A stretch of DNA of 64,000 bases from Paenibacillus larvae subsp. larvae (lineage in GTDB: Bacteria > Bacillota > Bacilli > Paenibacillales > NBRC-103111), in contig NZ_CP019687.1 of NCBI RefSeq assembly GCF_002003265.1, positions 992,001-1,056,000 on the forward strand, in the 5' to 3' direction. The first letter of the stretch is position 1, and every line of letters starts with the position of its first letter. The translations under genes and the position numbers were made by a program. The notes beneath the pieces were generated by a model. It had not been told where the DNA came from and ran no database searches. It saw only the letters and a list, made by a program, of their open reading frames with translations. Below, piece after piece: positions 17,006 through 26,376 of this stretch.

Positions 17006-17914
17006 TCAAATTGAAGCATCAACATTTTGTACGCTTATTTGAAACGGCCTCCCATACAGTACCTGCTGATCGGCATCAAACAAATTCCGGTAAACCACCT
17101 GTCCGCGAGTGGATGAAGCATCGACAAAATTGCCGTTTCCGGCATAGATGCCAACATGGGTAATGTCCATAAATCGACTATTGCTGGCTTAGCTCCAAAA
17201 GACCAAGTCGCCGGGAGCCAAATCTTCAAAACGGATTGTCCACCCGTTATCGACGCAGCGTCTGGCTTTTTCGACCGCCGTCCGCGTCAACTGAATGCTC
17301 AACTGCCGATACACCCACTGGATAAGGTAACTGCAATCTGTATAGCGGTTTTGCCCGGCCAAAACTTGACTGTATGGATCGCCCAAGCGCGTCAACGTCA
17401 AGCGGACAGCTTCACCGCCCCATTCCCCTTCCGGCAGATCGTGATAAACTATTTCAAGCTGCTCAGGCGTCAAACCAACATTCGTATCTTTACCGAGAAG
17501 TGCGAACCATAAGCGGACGGAACTCCGCCGACAACATTTCATGCATGATCTCTCTTTGTTCGATTGTAAAGTCATAGATGTCGGCCTGTTGCTCGGCAGT
17601 GTGACTGGCAACTGTAATGTGCAATACCTACTCATACCAGGTAATCGTTTCCTCACTCGTGCTCCCATCCTCATGCTCCACCGTAATCGTTTCCACGTAA
17701 GAGTCCAGTTGATTCATGTCCCAAAAGACAGAGCGAATCACATCCACCCGCGTGGCGTCCAGTGTAGCTACGTCCATGCCATTTTCACTGTCCATTACGG
17801 TACGAACCGCAAAGACTGCAATGATGTCCATCCAATTATCGATGCGAGTATTATCGGCGCTGCCGAGGTATTGGGTTTCCAGACGATTGGCTACACCTGC
17901 ATCCCGACGTATAT
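17006..17914 (-). pseudogene. Relic of an ICE-type bifunctional cell-wall hydrolase (CwlT-like, NlpC/P60 end)
   Basis: Three minus-strand frames give consecutive pieces of one protein. The first has ATLDATRVDVIRSVFWDMNQ and VETITVEHEDGSTSEETITWYE. The second has LTLTRLGDPYSQVLAGQN and RYTDCSYLIQWVYRQ (catalytic Cys of NlpC/P60) with FEDLAPGDLVFWS. The third has DITHVGIYAGNGNFVDASST (catalytic His). This order matches the C-terminal part of CwlT/Orf14-type proteins of Tn916 and ICEBs1-like conjugative elements, which cut peptidoglycan for the mating channel. At least two frameshifts are present, and the N-terminal lysozyme part is cut off at 17914 by the end of the next Tn3-family element. Confidence 0.75.
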
Positions 17915-18124
17915 GGGGTCTGCTCACGAAACGGAAAAAATAGCACGCTAAGGATTATTAATTGAGTGTAATTAGCTCGGGCATTGCTACTTCAGTTAAA
18001 AAGGAATCAAAATTACAAGCCCTGAGTAAAACAAAAAAACCCGTTTTCCGTTAGCGTACAGGAAGAGGTTTTAATTACGTTCAGGCCTTAGCGTTAGTTT
18101 TATGTCATTTGGTTAGCGGTCCCC
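17915..18124. repeat. 210-bp segment bounded by two different Tn3-type inverted repeats
   Basis: The left edge is the GGGGTCTGCTCACG repeat (17915-17953). The right edge, 18087-18124, is an outward-facing repeat (inverse reads GGGGACCGCTAACCAAATGA) closely similar to the repeat of the transposon at 10356. The interior 17980-18087 is homologous to the left terminal region of that other transposon (10395-10500). Its outer end abuts the last codons of the second tnpA, supplying the terminal residues GTANQMT and stop. It looks like a Tn3-derived miniature or fused end. Confidence 0.65.
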
Positions 18125-21081
18125 CGTAATGGTCTAAATTTACCACGTTCTACTTGACTGTTCTGTTGCCAAGTGTAGTCACCTGTTAAATTGATGTGTT
18201 CCCAACCAAGTGGCGAAAGATGTTGTAATAGATTGTCATCAATCAACTCACCACGTTCCCTCAACGCCCGTATGGCTCGCTCTAGATAGACTGTATTCCA
18301 TAGTACGATGGCTGCTACTACCAGATTGAGGCCAGAAGCGCGATAGCGTTGATTCTCAAAGCTACGGTCACGTAGTTCTCCCAGTCGGTTGAAGAATACG
18401 GCGCGAGCCAGTGCATTTTTCGCTTCTCCCTTGTTCAACCCGATCTGAACCCGACGGCGTAGTTCAACATTTTGCATCCAATCCAGCGTAAACAGTGTGC
18501 GCTCGATACGCCCTAATTCCCGAAGTGCCACAGCTAGCCCATTCTGACGAGGATAACTACTTAACTTTCTCAGCATGAGGGAAGCGGAAACGGTGCCTTG
18601 TTTTATCGATGCCGCTAAGCGAAGGACTTCGTTCCACTCCTTTCGGATATGTTTCACATTGATGCTGTCTCCGATCAAACTCGCCAGAGTTGGGTATGCC
18701 TTTGGATTACCTGGTACATAAAGCTTCTTGTCCTTGAGATCGCGTATACGTGGTGCAAAGCGAAAACCAAGTAAGTGCATAAGCGCGAATACATGATCCG
18801 TGAATCCTGCCGTATCAGTATAATGTTCTTCGATGCGCAAATCGGACTCGTGATAAAGTAAGCCGTCCAATACATGGGTAGCGTCTCGCACCGTTGCATT
18901 GATAACTTTGATATGGAATGGCGCGTACTGGTCAGAGATGTGAGTATAGAATTGAACTCCTGGCTCCTGACCGTACTTTAGGTTGACTTGGCCTGCGAAT
19001 CGCCCGCGACCACCGGCTTTAAAGTTCTGCCCGTCAGACGATGATGTCGTACCGTCCCCCCAGTACGCAGCAAATGGATGGCGAGACTGTTCGTTGACCA
19101 ATGCAGCCAGTGCGCGAGAGTATGTTTCATCACGGATAAACCAGGCCTGTAGCCACGTCAGCCTGGAATAGGTTGTTCCCGGACAGGACTCAGCCATCTT
19201 ACTTAATCCTAGATTGATGGCATCAGCCAAGATCACCGTCAGGAGAAGATTCTGATCTTCAACCGTTGCTCCGCTCTTGAGATGTGTGAAGTGGTGGGAG
19301 AATCCAGTCCAATTGTCAACCTCCAGCAACAATTCTGTGATCTTCAAATGGGGTAACATGCTGTAAACTTGTTGAGTAAGTCTCTTAACTTTATCTGGTA
19401 CGGCATTGTCCAACTGCAAAATCTTTAATCGGCCGGTGTCGGTGATCATCGCGTCTGGCAATTGATTTACTGCAGCAAGTCGTTCTACTGTCTTGAATTC
19501 GTTCTCAAGTATAGCGAGGCGCGATTCAAGGAACCGCTCACAATCGCTTTCAATGGCCAATCCGAGTTGTCGATTATCGCGTTGTGTCACAAAATGGGCG
19601 GAAGGTAACAGATAATCCTCAAAGTCCTTAAACTGACGCGACCCCTGCACCCAGATATCTCCGGAGCGCAAGGAGTTTTTCAGTTCCGTGAAAACGCACA
19701 GCTCGTAGAAATGACGATCTAGACCGTCCGATGTATGTACAAAGCCTTCCCAACGTTTCCGGACAAATGATGTGGGCGCATCATCCGGAACCTTACGTGC
19801 CTGCCGGCGATTCATCTCTTTTAACAATTCGGCACCAGCTAGCAACTCACGAGCAGTAGGTGCAGCTTTCATATTCAGTTCTTCAAATAAGATCGGCGTG
19901 TAGCGTCGGAGTTGACGGTACCCATCGTTAACAAGGGCCAAGTAGTCAAAAGTCTCTGGTTGTGCCAGTTTCTCGGCTTCACTGATACTCTCCAAAAACG
20001 CCTCCCATGGGATAATCGCCTCGATGGCGGCGAATGGATCCTGGCCTGATTGCTTGGCTTCAAGAAGAGCTCGTCCAATTCGTGAGTATAGACGCACTTT
20101 ATCATTGATGGATTTCCCTGATTTCTGAAAGCAATCGGCATGATCTCGCTTTGCCTTGCTAAATAGCGAACCCATGAAACGGTCATGAAGATCGATTACC
20201 TCGTCAATGAGCGTGGCTTGCGTATCGAGGAGGACTGCTACCAGGGTCGCGTAGCGACGATTCGGCTCTAAGTCTCTCAGGTGCTGAGTTGTCATCTGCC
20301 CGCCTTCTCGGGCCAGTTTTGATAAGCGATTTTGGTGTACAGCGTTCTCTAGTCCGACTGGTAGGTTCAGTTCACGAACTGTCTTGAGCCGTTCCAAATG
20401 AGATAATATATGCTTGGGCCTAGGTGAGCCAGGTGGTTGACTCAACCAGATTAAGCCGCTACCTTTGGTCCCTTCGCGGACCATCAGAAGAGCATCCAGT
20501 GCACGCCGATGGATGTCCATCAGTAACCTGGTAAGAGCCTCATAAAATTGACGGGTGTCCAGCGTCAGAGCCTAGCTGCATACACGTTCGATGACATCAA
20601 TCGTTGGCAAGATGATACTTTGCTGCCTAAGCAATTCAATGAAAGCCTCGGCCAAGACTATACCTCGATCAGTTTGTTGGGCAAGCTCTGCGAGTCGGCG
20701 AACGGTGCGCCGAAAGTGGGAAAGGGAGAAAACTGTAAGTCCCATCCATGTTTGCAATTCGACGAAATGCTCGCGCCTGGTCTGCTGTCGTTGTGCATAC
20801 CGAGGCCATATATGCGAATCGAGTTCCAACTGCCCACTCACAAACGCGAGCAGCGATTCGGGCGGTTCGGCATCAGGTGGCAAAGCAAATCCAGGATATC
20901 GTAGGTAACACATCTGGATTGCAAAGCCAAGGCGATTATGAGCACCACGTCGCTGTAGGATAAACGAGAGGTCTGTTTCGGAGAAAGTGTAGTACCGGAC
21001 GAGGTCATCATGAGCGGTAGGGAAGGCCAACAGAGAAGCTCGCTCGGGCGGAGTCAGTAAACTACGACGTGGCATGGTCAA
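18100..21081 (-). pseudogene. tnpA: Second Tn3-family TnpA, interrupted by an in-frame amber codon
   Basis: The frame from the ATG at 21081 reads 169 residues (MTMPRRSLLTPPERASLLAF...IDVIERVCS), meets TAG at 20572-20574, and continues in the same frame with [17 protein letters not shown] into 806 residues of the remaining transposase. Catalytic motifs are present: [41 protein letters not shown], and [25 protein letters not shown]. The C-terminus GKFRPLR is the family's usual end, after which the last seven codons come from an invading transposon end. Total would be about 993 codons. A single nonsense change therefore inactivates it unless suppressed. Confidence 0.9.
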
Positions 21082-21538
21082 TCATCCGTTCTTCTAAGAT
21101 ATCGGTACAGCGTCTCGCGGCTAATGCCATACTCTCGCGCCAAAGCCGCTTTCGTTTCTCCAGCTTGAACTTTTCGCCTTATCTCAGCGATTGTTTCACG
21201 AGAGAGTGCCCGTTTCCTTCCGCGGTATGCGCCCCGTTGTTTGGCCAGTAAGATGCCCTCCCGTTGTCGTTCGCGAATCAATGCCCGCTCGAATTCTGCA
21301 AAGGCTCCCATAATGGATAGCATCAGTGTAGCCATAGGGGAATCTTCACCGGTGAAGGTGAGATTTTCTTTGATGAATTCAACACGAACCCCACGCTCAG
21401 TTAGCGATTGAACCAATTTCCTTAGATCATCGAGATTACGTGCTAGGCGGTCCATGCTATGTACCACAACGGTATCGCCTTCACGGGCATGCCTCAGAAT
21501 GACACCATACTCATTGGAAATTGAAAGATACAGGGGAG
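21078..21538 (-). pseudogene. Serine resolvase (TnpR-type) lacking its N-terminus
   Basis: The visible frame includes ILRHAREGDTVVVHSMDRLARNLDDLR, GEDSPMATLMLSIMGAFAEFERALIRERQREGILLAKQRG, and a C-terminal helix-turn-helix (TKAALAREYGISRETLYRYL). These are the second half of the catalytic domain, the E-helix and the DNA-binding domain of Tn3-family resolvases. The first 50 or so residues, with the nucleophilic Ser (YxRVS motif), are missing; the reading frame ends at 21539, where a degenerate transposon end begins. It overlaps the tnpA start by 4 bases, so the two were an operon. It cannot resolve cointegrates in this state. Confidence 0.85.
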
Positions 21539-21575
21539 CTTAGGTATTATTTTTTCCGTTTCGCGAGCAGCCCCC
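21539..21575 (-). repeat. Degenerate internal copy of the transposon right end
   Basis: CTTAGGTATTATTTTTTCCG and GTTTCGCGAGCAGCCCCC match the right terminal repeat at 23325-23363 with a one-base deletion and a few substitutions, in the same orientation. It marks the edge between the transposition module and the padC-padR cargo and truncates the resolvase. Confidence 0.8.
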
Positions 21576-21848
21576 TACTGATGATAGGTTCCTGACTTTT
21601 GGACTTGTTTATAATTTGTATGAGATTGAAATTGCTTTAAATAGCAAAAGAATAACTACGAGCAAGCAAGTAGTTATGGGAGCCAAGACTCTATTAAATT
21701 TCATATGTCAAATATGTCCAAAGACTAGCGGCATACAGAATTAGAAGTTGAATCTTTTGATAAGCCGTGCCTTAGTATGGCACGAATGGTTCAATCAGGC
21801 GGAAACTATAAGAGTGGTTTTCCTATTTTAATTCAATCCAATTTTTCA

Positions 21849-22352
21849 TTAAAAGGTTAACTTTCCTGAACGAATATCATTAGTCATCCCATTATACGGA
21901 GCCTGAGATATAACTTTTTCATTATTGACTCCCTCATTTTTGTAAAAAGTGATGTCAGCAAACTCGGGGACAACATACTTAGGATAAGTCTCATATCTTA
22001 AGCGGGATTCTTCCATTAAGGTGATGAAGTCATTTTGGTAACAAACCGTTATTTCTGGATGTTCATGAACCCATTTAGGAAAGAAAATAACTCCATGCAT
22101 TCGATTATCATTAGGCATAAAATTGAGTGAAACATCAGTACCTGTCGGTTCAGTCCATGAAACTTTAAAAACTCCATCCACGATTTTAACAATATCTGCT
22201 TTTTGGTCGCGAACCCAGCGTCCTCCTACCATTCCACTATGGATTCGATAATCGACTGTATCTTCATTTTTAATATAAAATTCATATTCCCAACCATTTC
22301 TATAAGTGTAAATGAAGTGACTTCCTAAAAATTCATTTAGATCTTTCATCAA
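21849..22352 (-). CDS. padC: Phenolic acid decarboxylase
   Basis: 167 residues, full family length. It shows the PAD beta-barrel signatures [25 protein letters not shown], and [20 protein letters not shown], with Tyr15, Tyr17, Arg45 and Glu68 matching the catalytic Tyr/Tyr/Arg/Glu set of characterised enzymes at a constant offset of three. It decarboxylates p-coumaric, ferulic and caffeic acids to 4-vinyl derivatives, detoxifying plant phenolics without cofactor, in the cytoplasm. It is divergent from padR with an operator-like palindrome between. It lies inside a Tn3-family transposon, so it is probably horizontally acquired. Its base composition is more AT-rich than the adjacent transposase. 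Confidence 0.93.
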   Translation of the reverse strand: MMKDLNEFLGSHFIYTYRNGWEYEFYIKNEDTVDYRIHSGMVGGRWVRDQKADIVKIVDGVFKVSWTEPTGTDVSLNFMPNDNRMHGVIFFPKWVHEHPEITVCYQNDFITLMEESRLRYETYPKYVVPEFADITFYKNEGVNNEKVISQAPYNGMTNDIRSGKLTF

Positions 22353-22385
22353 AATTCGCTCCTTAATTATTATTAAATATTAAAC

Positions 22386-22401
22386 ATGTAATATGTTACA
22401 T
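22386..22401. promoter_or_regulatory. PadR operator
   Basis: ATGT-N8-ACAT at 22386-22401, inside a longer perfect palindrome ACATGTAA-tatg-TTACATGT. ATGT-N8-ACAT is the PadR box known from Bacillus padC promoters. It sits 34 bases upstream of the padC start in the padC-padR intergenic region. Confidence 0.75.
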
Positions 22402-22463
22402 GTTATAGTTTTGAGTATAATTTTGTTTTATAATAATGTCAAGATCTAGTAAACGGAGGTTAT

Positions 22464-23063
22464 ATGGTGAGTCGCCGAATTTTAAAACACGCTATTTTAG
22501 GGTTAGTAAGCAGAGAAGATATGAGCGGATATGATATTACATCTGAATTTAAAAAAGCCATTGGACAGTTTTGGAGTGCAAAGCACAGCCAGATCTATGT
22601 TGAATTAAAAAACTTATTAAATGACGATTTAATCACGCAGTATATAGAGATGTCTGGGGCCAAACTTGAGAAAAAGATGTACAAACTTACTGAAAAAGGA
22701 AAGATGGAGCTAGAGAAATGGCTGCTTGACATGGATAACAGTGTAGAAACTGAAAAGGATGTTTTTGCTTTAAAGGTTTACTTTTTGAAGGATATCCCAG
22801 AAAAGGGTGTGTTATTCAAAAACCAATTAAAAATAAAGAAGGATAAGTTACTTTATCTTAAAGAACAGTTCAATTTACTATTTGGAGCAGAGAAAAATCC
22901 AAGGGATCTGAATACGGAAGAATTAGGCCATTATTTGGTTTTGACAAAAGCTATTTACCGTGAAGAGGCTTATATTTGCTGGCTAAATAAAAGTCTGGAT
23001 TTAATAAATATCCATCGAGATAGCTCTAACTATACGAGTAAAAGGGGTGTTCTCAAAGCTTAA
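22464..23063 (+). CDS. padR: PadR-family repressor of padC
   Basis: 199 residues. The N-terminal winged helix is typical of PadR (RRILKHAILGLVSREDMSGYDITSEFKKAIGQFWSAKHSQIYVELKNL; EKKMYKLTEKGKMELEKWL), followed by a C-terminal helical dimerisation domain of the PadR/Vir_act_alpha_C type. GGAGG precedes the ATG. By analogy with Bacillus subtilis PadR, it binds the ATGT-N8-ACAT site and is released by phenolic acids. The gene is divergent from padC, giving a self-contained regulated detoxification unit on a transposon. Confidence 0.92.
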   Translation: MVSRRILKHAILGLVSREDMSGYDITSEFKKAIGQFWSAKHSQIYVELKNLLNDDLITQYIEMSGAKLEKKMYKLTEKGKMELEKWLLDMDNSVETEKDVFALKVYFLKDIPEKGVLFKNQLKIKKDKLLYLKEQFNLLFGAEKNPRDLNTEELGHYLVLTKAIYREEAYICWLNKSLDLINIHRDSSNYTSKRGVLKA

Positions 23064-23095
23064 CTATACTTATCATCAGAACTAAATTACTCTGC

Positions 23096-23250
23096 TCACA
23101 TTGCGCTAATGCCGATCACGAACCGACCGTACTTCGGAAGCATTATACGCAATCTGGCCGCCGAAATAACCTTAATCTCAGGAATGATGTGATGTTTGGC
23201 ATAGAAGTGTAACTGTCTCGCACTCTTGAGCAGCGCTTCATAACTTTTAA
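23096..23250 (-). pseudogene. C-terminal relic of a zinc-type alcohol dehydrogenase
   Basis: The minus strand reads SYEALLKSARQLHFYAKHH, then IIPEIKVISAARL and YGRFVIGISAM before a TGA at 23096. The arrangement (KHxIxPxIxVI then RFVI near the end) is that of cinnamyl-alcohol-dehydrogenase-like ADHs (YahK/AdhC type). The rest of the gene is gone and the middle is degraded. It sits between padR and the right transposon end, so it may be part of the original cargo. Confidence 0.45.
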
Positions 23251-23363
23251 ATCTGGAAATTTAATAAATTCTAGTAATTTTTTAACTCAAATAGCAATGC
23301 CTTAGCTTACGCTCAATTAATAATCCTTAGCGTGCTATTTTTTCCGTTTCGTGAGCAGACCCC

Positions 23364-23742
23364 TATTAGTCGTCATGTTTGGGCTGAATGTGTGGAAGAG
23401 GCGGACCACCTTCGCCATACAGAAGAAAACAAACGGATTTACGCAGAGCGAAAAGAAACCATAGAGCGAGTTTTTGCTGATTTAAAGGAGAAGCATGGTA
23501 TGCGGTGGACGACCTTACGAGGACTTAAAAGGGTCACCATGCAGGCAATGCTTGTTTTTTCTGCCATGAACCTCAAAAGAATGGCGACCTGGCTCTGGAA
23601 GAGAGGTCGCCCATCTGATAAATTCAATTTTGTATTTGAAATAGGGATAACAAACATAAAGAACTCCCGCTACTGTAGTATTTCGCGGGACTTTGTCTTC
23701 AATCTGATATCAATAGAGTGTACTCTATTGATACATGTGTAG
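23364..23742 (+). pseudogene. IS1182-family transposase, C-terminal fragment
   Basis: The frame gives RHVWAECVEEADHLRHTEEN, KRIYAERKETIERVFADLKE, KHGMRWTTLRGLKRVTMQAML and FSAMNLKRMATWLWK, the C-terminal region of IS1182/IS5-type transposases with the conserved catalytic Glu in ERVFADLKEKHGMRWT. Everything N-terminal is missing at the right terminus of the Tn3-family element (23363). Confidence 0.8.
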
Positions 23743-23781
23743 TAGACTGATAAAATCATATTTAAGAGCGTCTCATAAGAC

Positions 23782-24373
23782 TTGTCTCAAAAATGGGGTG
23801 ATATTTTGCGAAAAATCGGTTATATACGTGTCAGTTCGACTAGCCAGAATCCTTCAAGACAATATCAGCAACTGAACGAAATTGGAATGGATATTATATA
23901 TGAAGAAAAAGTATCCGGTGCAACAAAGGGTCGCGAACAACTTCAAAAAATGTTAGAGGATTTACAGGAAGGTTTATGTTACAGACTTAACTAGGATTAC
24001 TCGTAGTACACAGGATTTATTTGAGTTAATCGATGACATACGGAGTAAAAAAGTAGGTTTAAAATCTCTAAAAAATACATGGCTTGATTTATCAGAAGAT
24101 AATCCATACAGCTAATTCTTAATTACGGTGATGGCTAGTGTTAACCAATTAGAGCGAGATCTTATTCGTATGCGTCAACGTGAAGGGATTGAGCTAGCTA
24201 AGAAAGAAGGAAAGTTTAATGGCCGGTTAAAGAAATATCATAAAAATCACGCAGGAATGAATTATGCAGTAAAGCTATATAAAGAAGGAGGTATGACTGT
24301 AAATCAAATTTGTGAAATTACAAATGTATCTAGAGCTTCATTATACAGAAAGCTATCGGAAGGGAACAAATAA
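23782..24373 (+). pseudogene. Serine resolvase/invertase relic
   Basis: The first piece reads RKIGYIRVSSTSQNPSRQYQ, with the nucleophilic Ser motif, and EKVSGATKGREQLQKML. A frameshift near 23985 leads to DLTRITRSTQDLFELIDDI, and a stop near 24112 precedes the third piece MASVNQLERDLIRMRQREGI, ending in a helix-turn-helix (GGMTVNQICEITNVSRASLYRKL). The pieces cover a complete resolvase of about 190 residues with at least two disruptions. It is distinct from the Tn3-type resolvase at 21078. Confidence 0.85.
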
Positions 24374-24375
24374 TC

Positions 24376-24410
24376 ATCCCTTATTCCATTAAGAATAAGG
24401 GTTCCTTAAA
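24376..24410 (+). terminator. Terminator after resolvase relic
   Basis: CCCTTATTC (24378-24386) pairs with GAATAAGGG (24393-24401) followed by TTCCTT. Confidence 0.5.
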
Positions 24411-24452
24411 AATGCTATACTTAATGTAATTTAAATTAAGGAGGTCATTCTA

Positions 24453-24512
24453 ATGATTTTACATCTAAGTAAATTTGACACTGATACTAATTTTTTGGTG
24501 ATTGATAAATAA
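24453..24512 (+). CDS. Possible 19-residue leader peptide upstream of a phosphotransferase gene
   Basis: AAGGAGGTCATTCTA, an excellent ribosome site, precedes an ATG at 24453 encoding MILHLSKFDTDTNFLVIDK and stop. Eighteen bases later the phosphotransferase gene starts with its own weaker site (GATAGAGGGG). A short, well-translated frame ahead of a resistance-type gene could be an attenuating leader, or the remnant of an unrelated gene start. No family was recognised. Confidence 0.35.
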   Translation: MILHLSKFDTDTNFLVIDK

Positions 24513-24530
24513 CTGATAGAGGGGTATTAA

Positions 24531-25423
24531 ATGCATACTATCAACGAGGATTTAGTTAGAAAATTTATAAATAAACAATTCCCGGAATGGTCAAAATTAG
24601 AAATCAGACCCGTTAAAAATAGCGGAAATGACAATAGAACGTTTCATTTAGGCAACCATATGAGTGTAAGGTTACCAAGTGCTGAATGTTATGTTTCTCA
24701 AGTGGAGAAAGAGCAAAATGGCTACCAAAATTATCAAAAGAACTTTCTTTACCTATTTCAACACCTATAGCAAAAGGGAACCCTAGTGAGGAATACCCAT
24801 TCCCATGGTCTGTCAACAAGTGGTTAGAGGGAGAGACATTGACTCTAGAAAATATTAATGATCCTAACCAATTTGCAAGAGACTTGGGAGCATTTTTAAT
24901 TGAATTCCAATCTATTGATGCTAGTGGTGGTCCTTTAGCAGGGCAACATAATTTTTATAGGGGCGGAGATATTGCCGTTTACGATCAAGAGTCCAGAGAT
25001 GCAATTGAACAAAATGAAGATACATTAAACGCTCCATTATTGAACGAAATTTGGGAACTTGCATTAGATTCAAAATGGGCAGAAAATCCAGTTTGGGTTC
25101 ATGGCGATATAGCACCTGGTAATATTCTAGTTAAAAATGGGGAGCTTTGTGCCATTATTGATTTCGGAATTTTAGGCGTAGGGGACCCTTCTTGTGACGC
25201 TGCCATGGCATGGACTTTTTTTGATGATAATAGTAGAAAGATATTTAAAGCTGCATTAAATATGGATCAAGAAACTTGGAACAGAGCAAGAGGATGGACT
25301 TTATGGAAGGCTTTAATTACTTACAATTGGAATAAACATTCTAACAAAGCGAACGCAGAAGAATCATATAAAATTATTAATACAATAGAAGGCGATTACG
25401 AATTAGAAAAAACACTTAAATAA
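24531..25423 (+). pseudogene. Aminoglycoside phosphotransferase-family kinase, frameshifted
   Basis: The N-terminal frame (24531-24718) reads MHTINEDLVRKFINKQFPEW and SGNDNRTFHLGNHMSVRLPS, the ATP-binding lobe, ending QVEKEQ. At AGCAAAATGG (24713-24722) the correct frame changes: one missing A would restore EKEQKWLPKLSKELSLPIS. The second frame carries the Brenner-type catalytic loop VWVHGDIAPGNILV and the metal site AIIDFGILGVGDPSCDAAMAW of APH-like kinases. Total would be about 297 residues. Such enzymes phosphorylate aminoglycosides, macrolides or unrelated small alcohols; the substrate cannot be told. The break is in an A run, so a sequencing error is possible. Confidence 0.8.
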
Positions 25424-25526
25424 AAGATGGACAGTTACAGGAGTCCATTTTTCTTGAATCTATAAACAGTTAAAGAGCAGGATAGTCTAATTAACCGTCC
25501 AATAATACTTCTTTGGGAGGTGTAAA

Positions 25527-26066
25527 ATGATCTATTTAGAAACATCAAGATTGCAATTACGTGACTGGGAAGAAACCGATTTAGAGCCATTTAGTCGGCT
25601 AAATGCGGATGAAAAGGTTATGAGGTATTTTCCTAAAACCTTATCAATCGAAGAAACAAATGTGTTCTATAAATCAATTATATCCGAGTTTAAAGAATGT
25701 GGGTTTGGGTTGTATGCAGTGGAAGCAAAGGAAAATAAAGAGTTTATAGGGTTTATAGGGTTTATAGGATTTCATAGGGCAACATTTGAGGCTGATTTTA
25801 CACCGTGTATAGAAATTGGATGGCGACTGAAAAAAGAGGCTTGGGGAAAGGGATATGCAACCGAGGGGGCGACAGCCTGTTTACATTATGGATTTAAAGA
25901 ATTGGGTTTTAGTGATATTTATAGTTTTACAGCCGATGTTAATCAGCCTTCGAAAAACGTAATGATAAAAATTGGTATGAATTTCATTAAAACTTTCAAT
26001 CACCCGAAAGTTAAGAAAGATAGCCCATTAAAAAAACACGTTCTATTTCATATAAATCAAAAATAA
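25527..26066 (+). CDS. GNAT-family N-acetyltransferase (RimJ/RimL-like)
   Basis: 179 residues. The N-terminus MIYLETSRLQLRDWEETDLEPF and the acetyl-CoA site EIGWRLKKEAWGKGYATEGATACLHYGF are typical of RimJ/RimL-type acetyltransferases, ending with SKNVMIKIGMNFIKTF. GGGAGGTG precedes the ATG. An unusual feature is a threefold tandem TTTATAGGG/A 9-mer at 25743-25769 encoding FIGFIGFIG, one or two copies more than the family usually has in this beta strand. The substrate is unknown. The gene follows the phosphotransferase relic in the same AT-rich island. Confidence 0.85.
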   Translation: MIYLETSRLQLRDWEETDLEPFSRLNADEKVMRYFPKTLSIEETNVFYKSIISEFKECGFGLYAVEAKENKEFIGFIGFIGFHRATFEADFTPCIEIGWRLKKEAWGKGYATEGATACLHYGFKELGFSDIYSFTADVNQPSKNVMIKIGMNFIKTFNHPKVKKDSPLKKHVLFHINQK

Positions 26067-26178
26067 TTCTGCTAAAGGGAAACCTTAGTTTAAGAAAGTT
26101 ATTCTGTCGTAGTTCGAACATGCTGTTCAATAAATTTAAACCTTTTATTTCTTAATCGGGCGCTTTAATGAAGTAATG

Positions 26179-26225
26179 AAAAAGCCTAATTTCTCTATTA
26201 ATTTACGGAGAAGTTGGGCTTTTTA
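26179..26225. terminator. Terminator after GNAT gene
   Basis: AAAAAGCCTAATTTCTC pairs, with G-T pairs, with GGAGAAGTTGGGCTTTTT. It lies about 110 bases after the acetyltransferase stop. Confidence 0.6.
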
Positions 26226-26376
26226 GTATTGGAATTTCCTTATCGTTGTAAATCCGCATTTTCCTGACGGTACCCCAACATAGAAATAAGGCCTCATGCC
26301 ATTTTTCCAGTGACCAAGAGTTCAGTTCTTTTAAATCCGCATGGATATTGTTTTGAACTACTACTGCGAACCTCAA

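Larger units (their letters stand above)
17915..23363. mobile_element. Tn3-family transposon carrying padC-padR
   Basis: Terminal repeats 17915-17953 and 23325-23363 are perfect 39-bp inverses (outer GGGGTCTGCTCACG, inner ACGCTAAGG), and near-identity continues about 14 bases further inward. Between them lie a nonsense-mutated TnpA, an N-terminally truncated serine resolvase, and the cargo padC/padR with an alcohol-dehydrogenase relic. Flanking 5-mers are TATAT and TATTA, similar but not identical, and the two flanks belong to different broken genes (CwlT-like on the left, IS1182 on the right), so the present junctions are probably rearranged. A third, degenerate copy of the right end is internal at 21539-21575. 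Confidence 0.85.

Noticed and set aside
25743-25769. CRISPR-like short tandem repeats
   Set aside because: Only three adjacent 9-mers in a coding frame with no spacers; no CRISPR array or cas gene was seen anywhere in the window.
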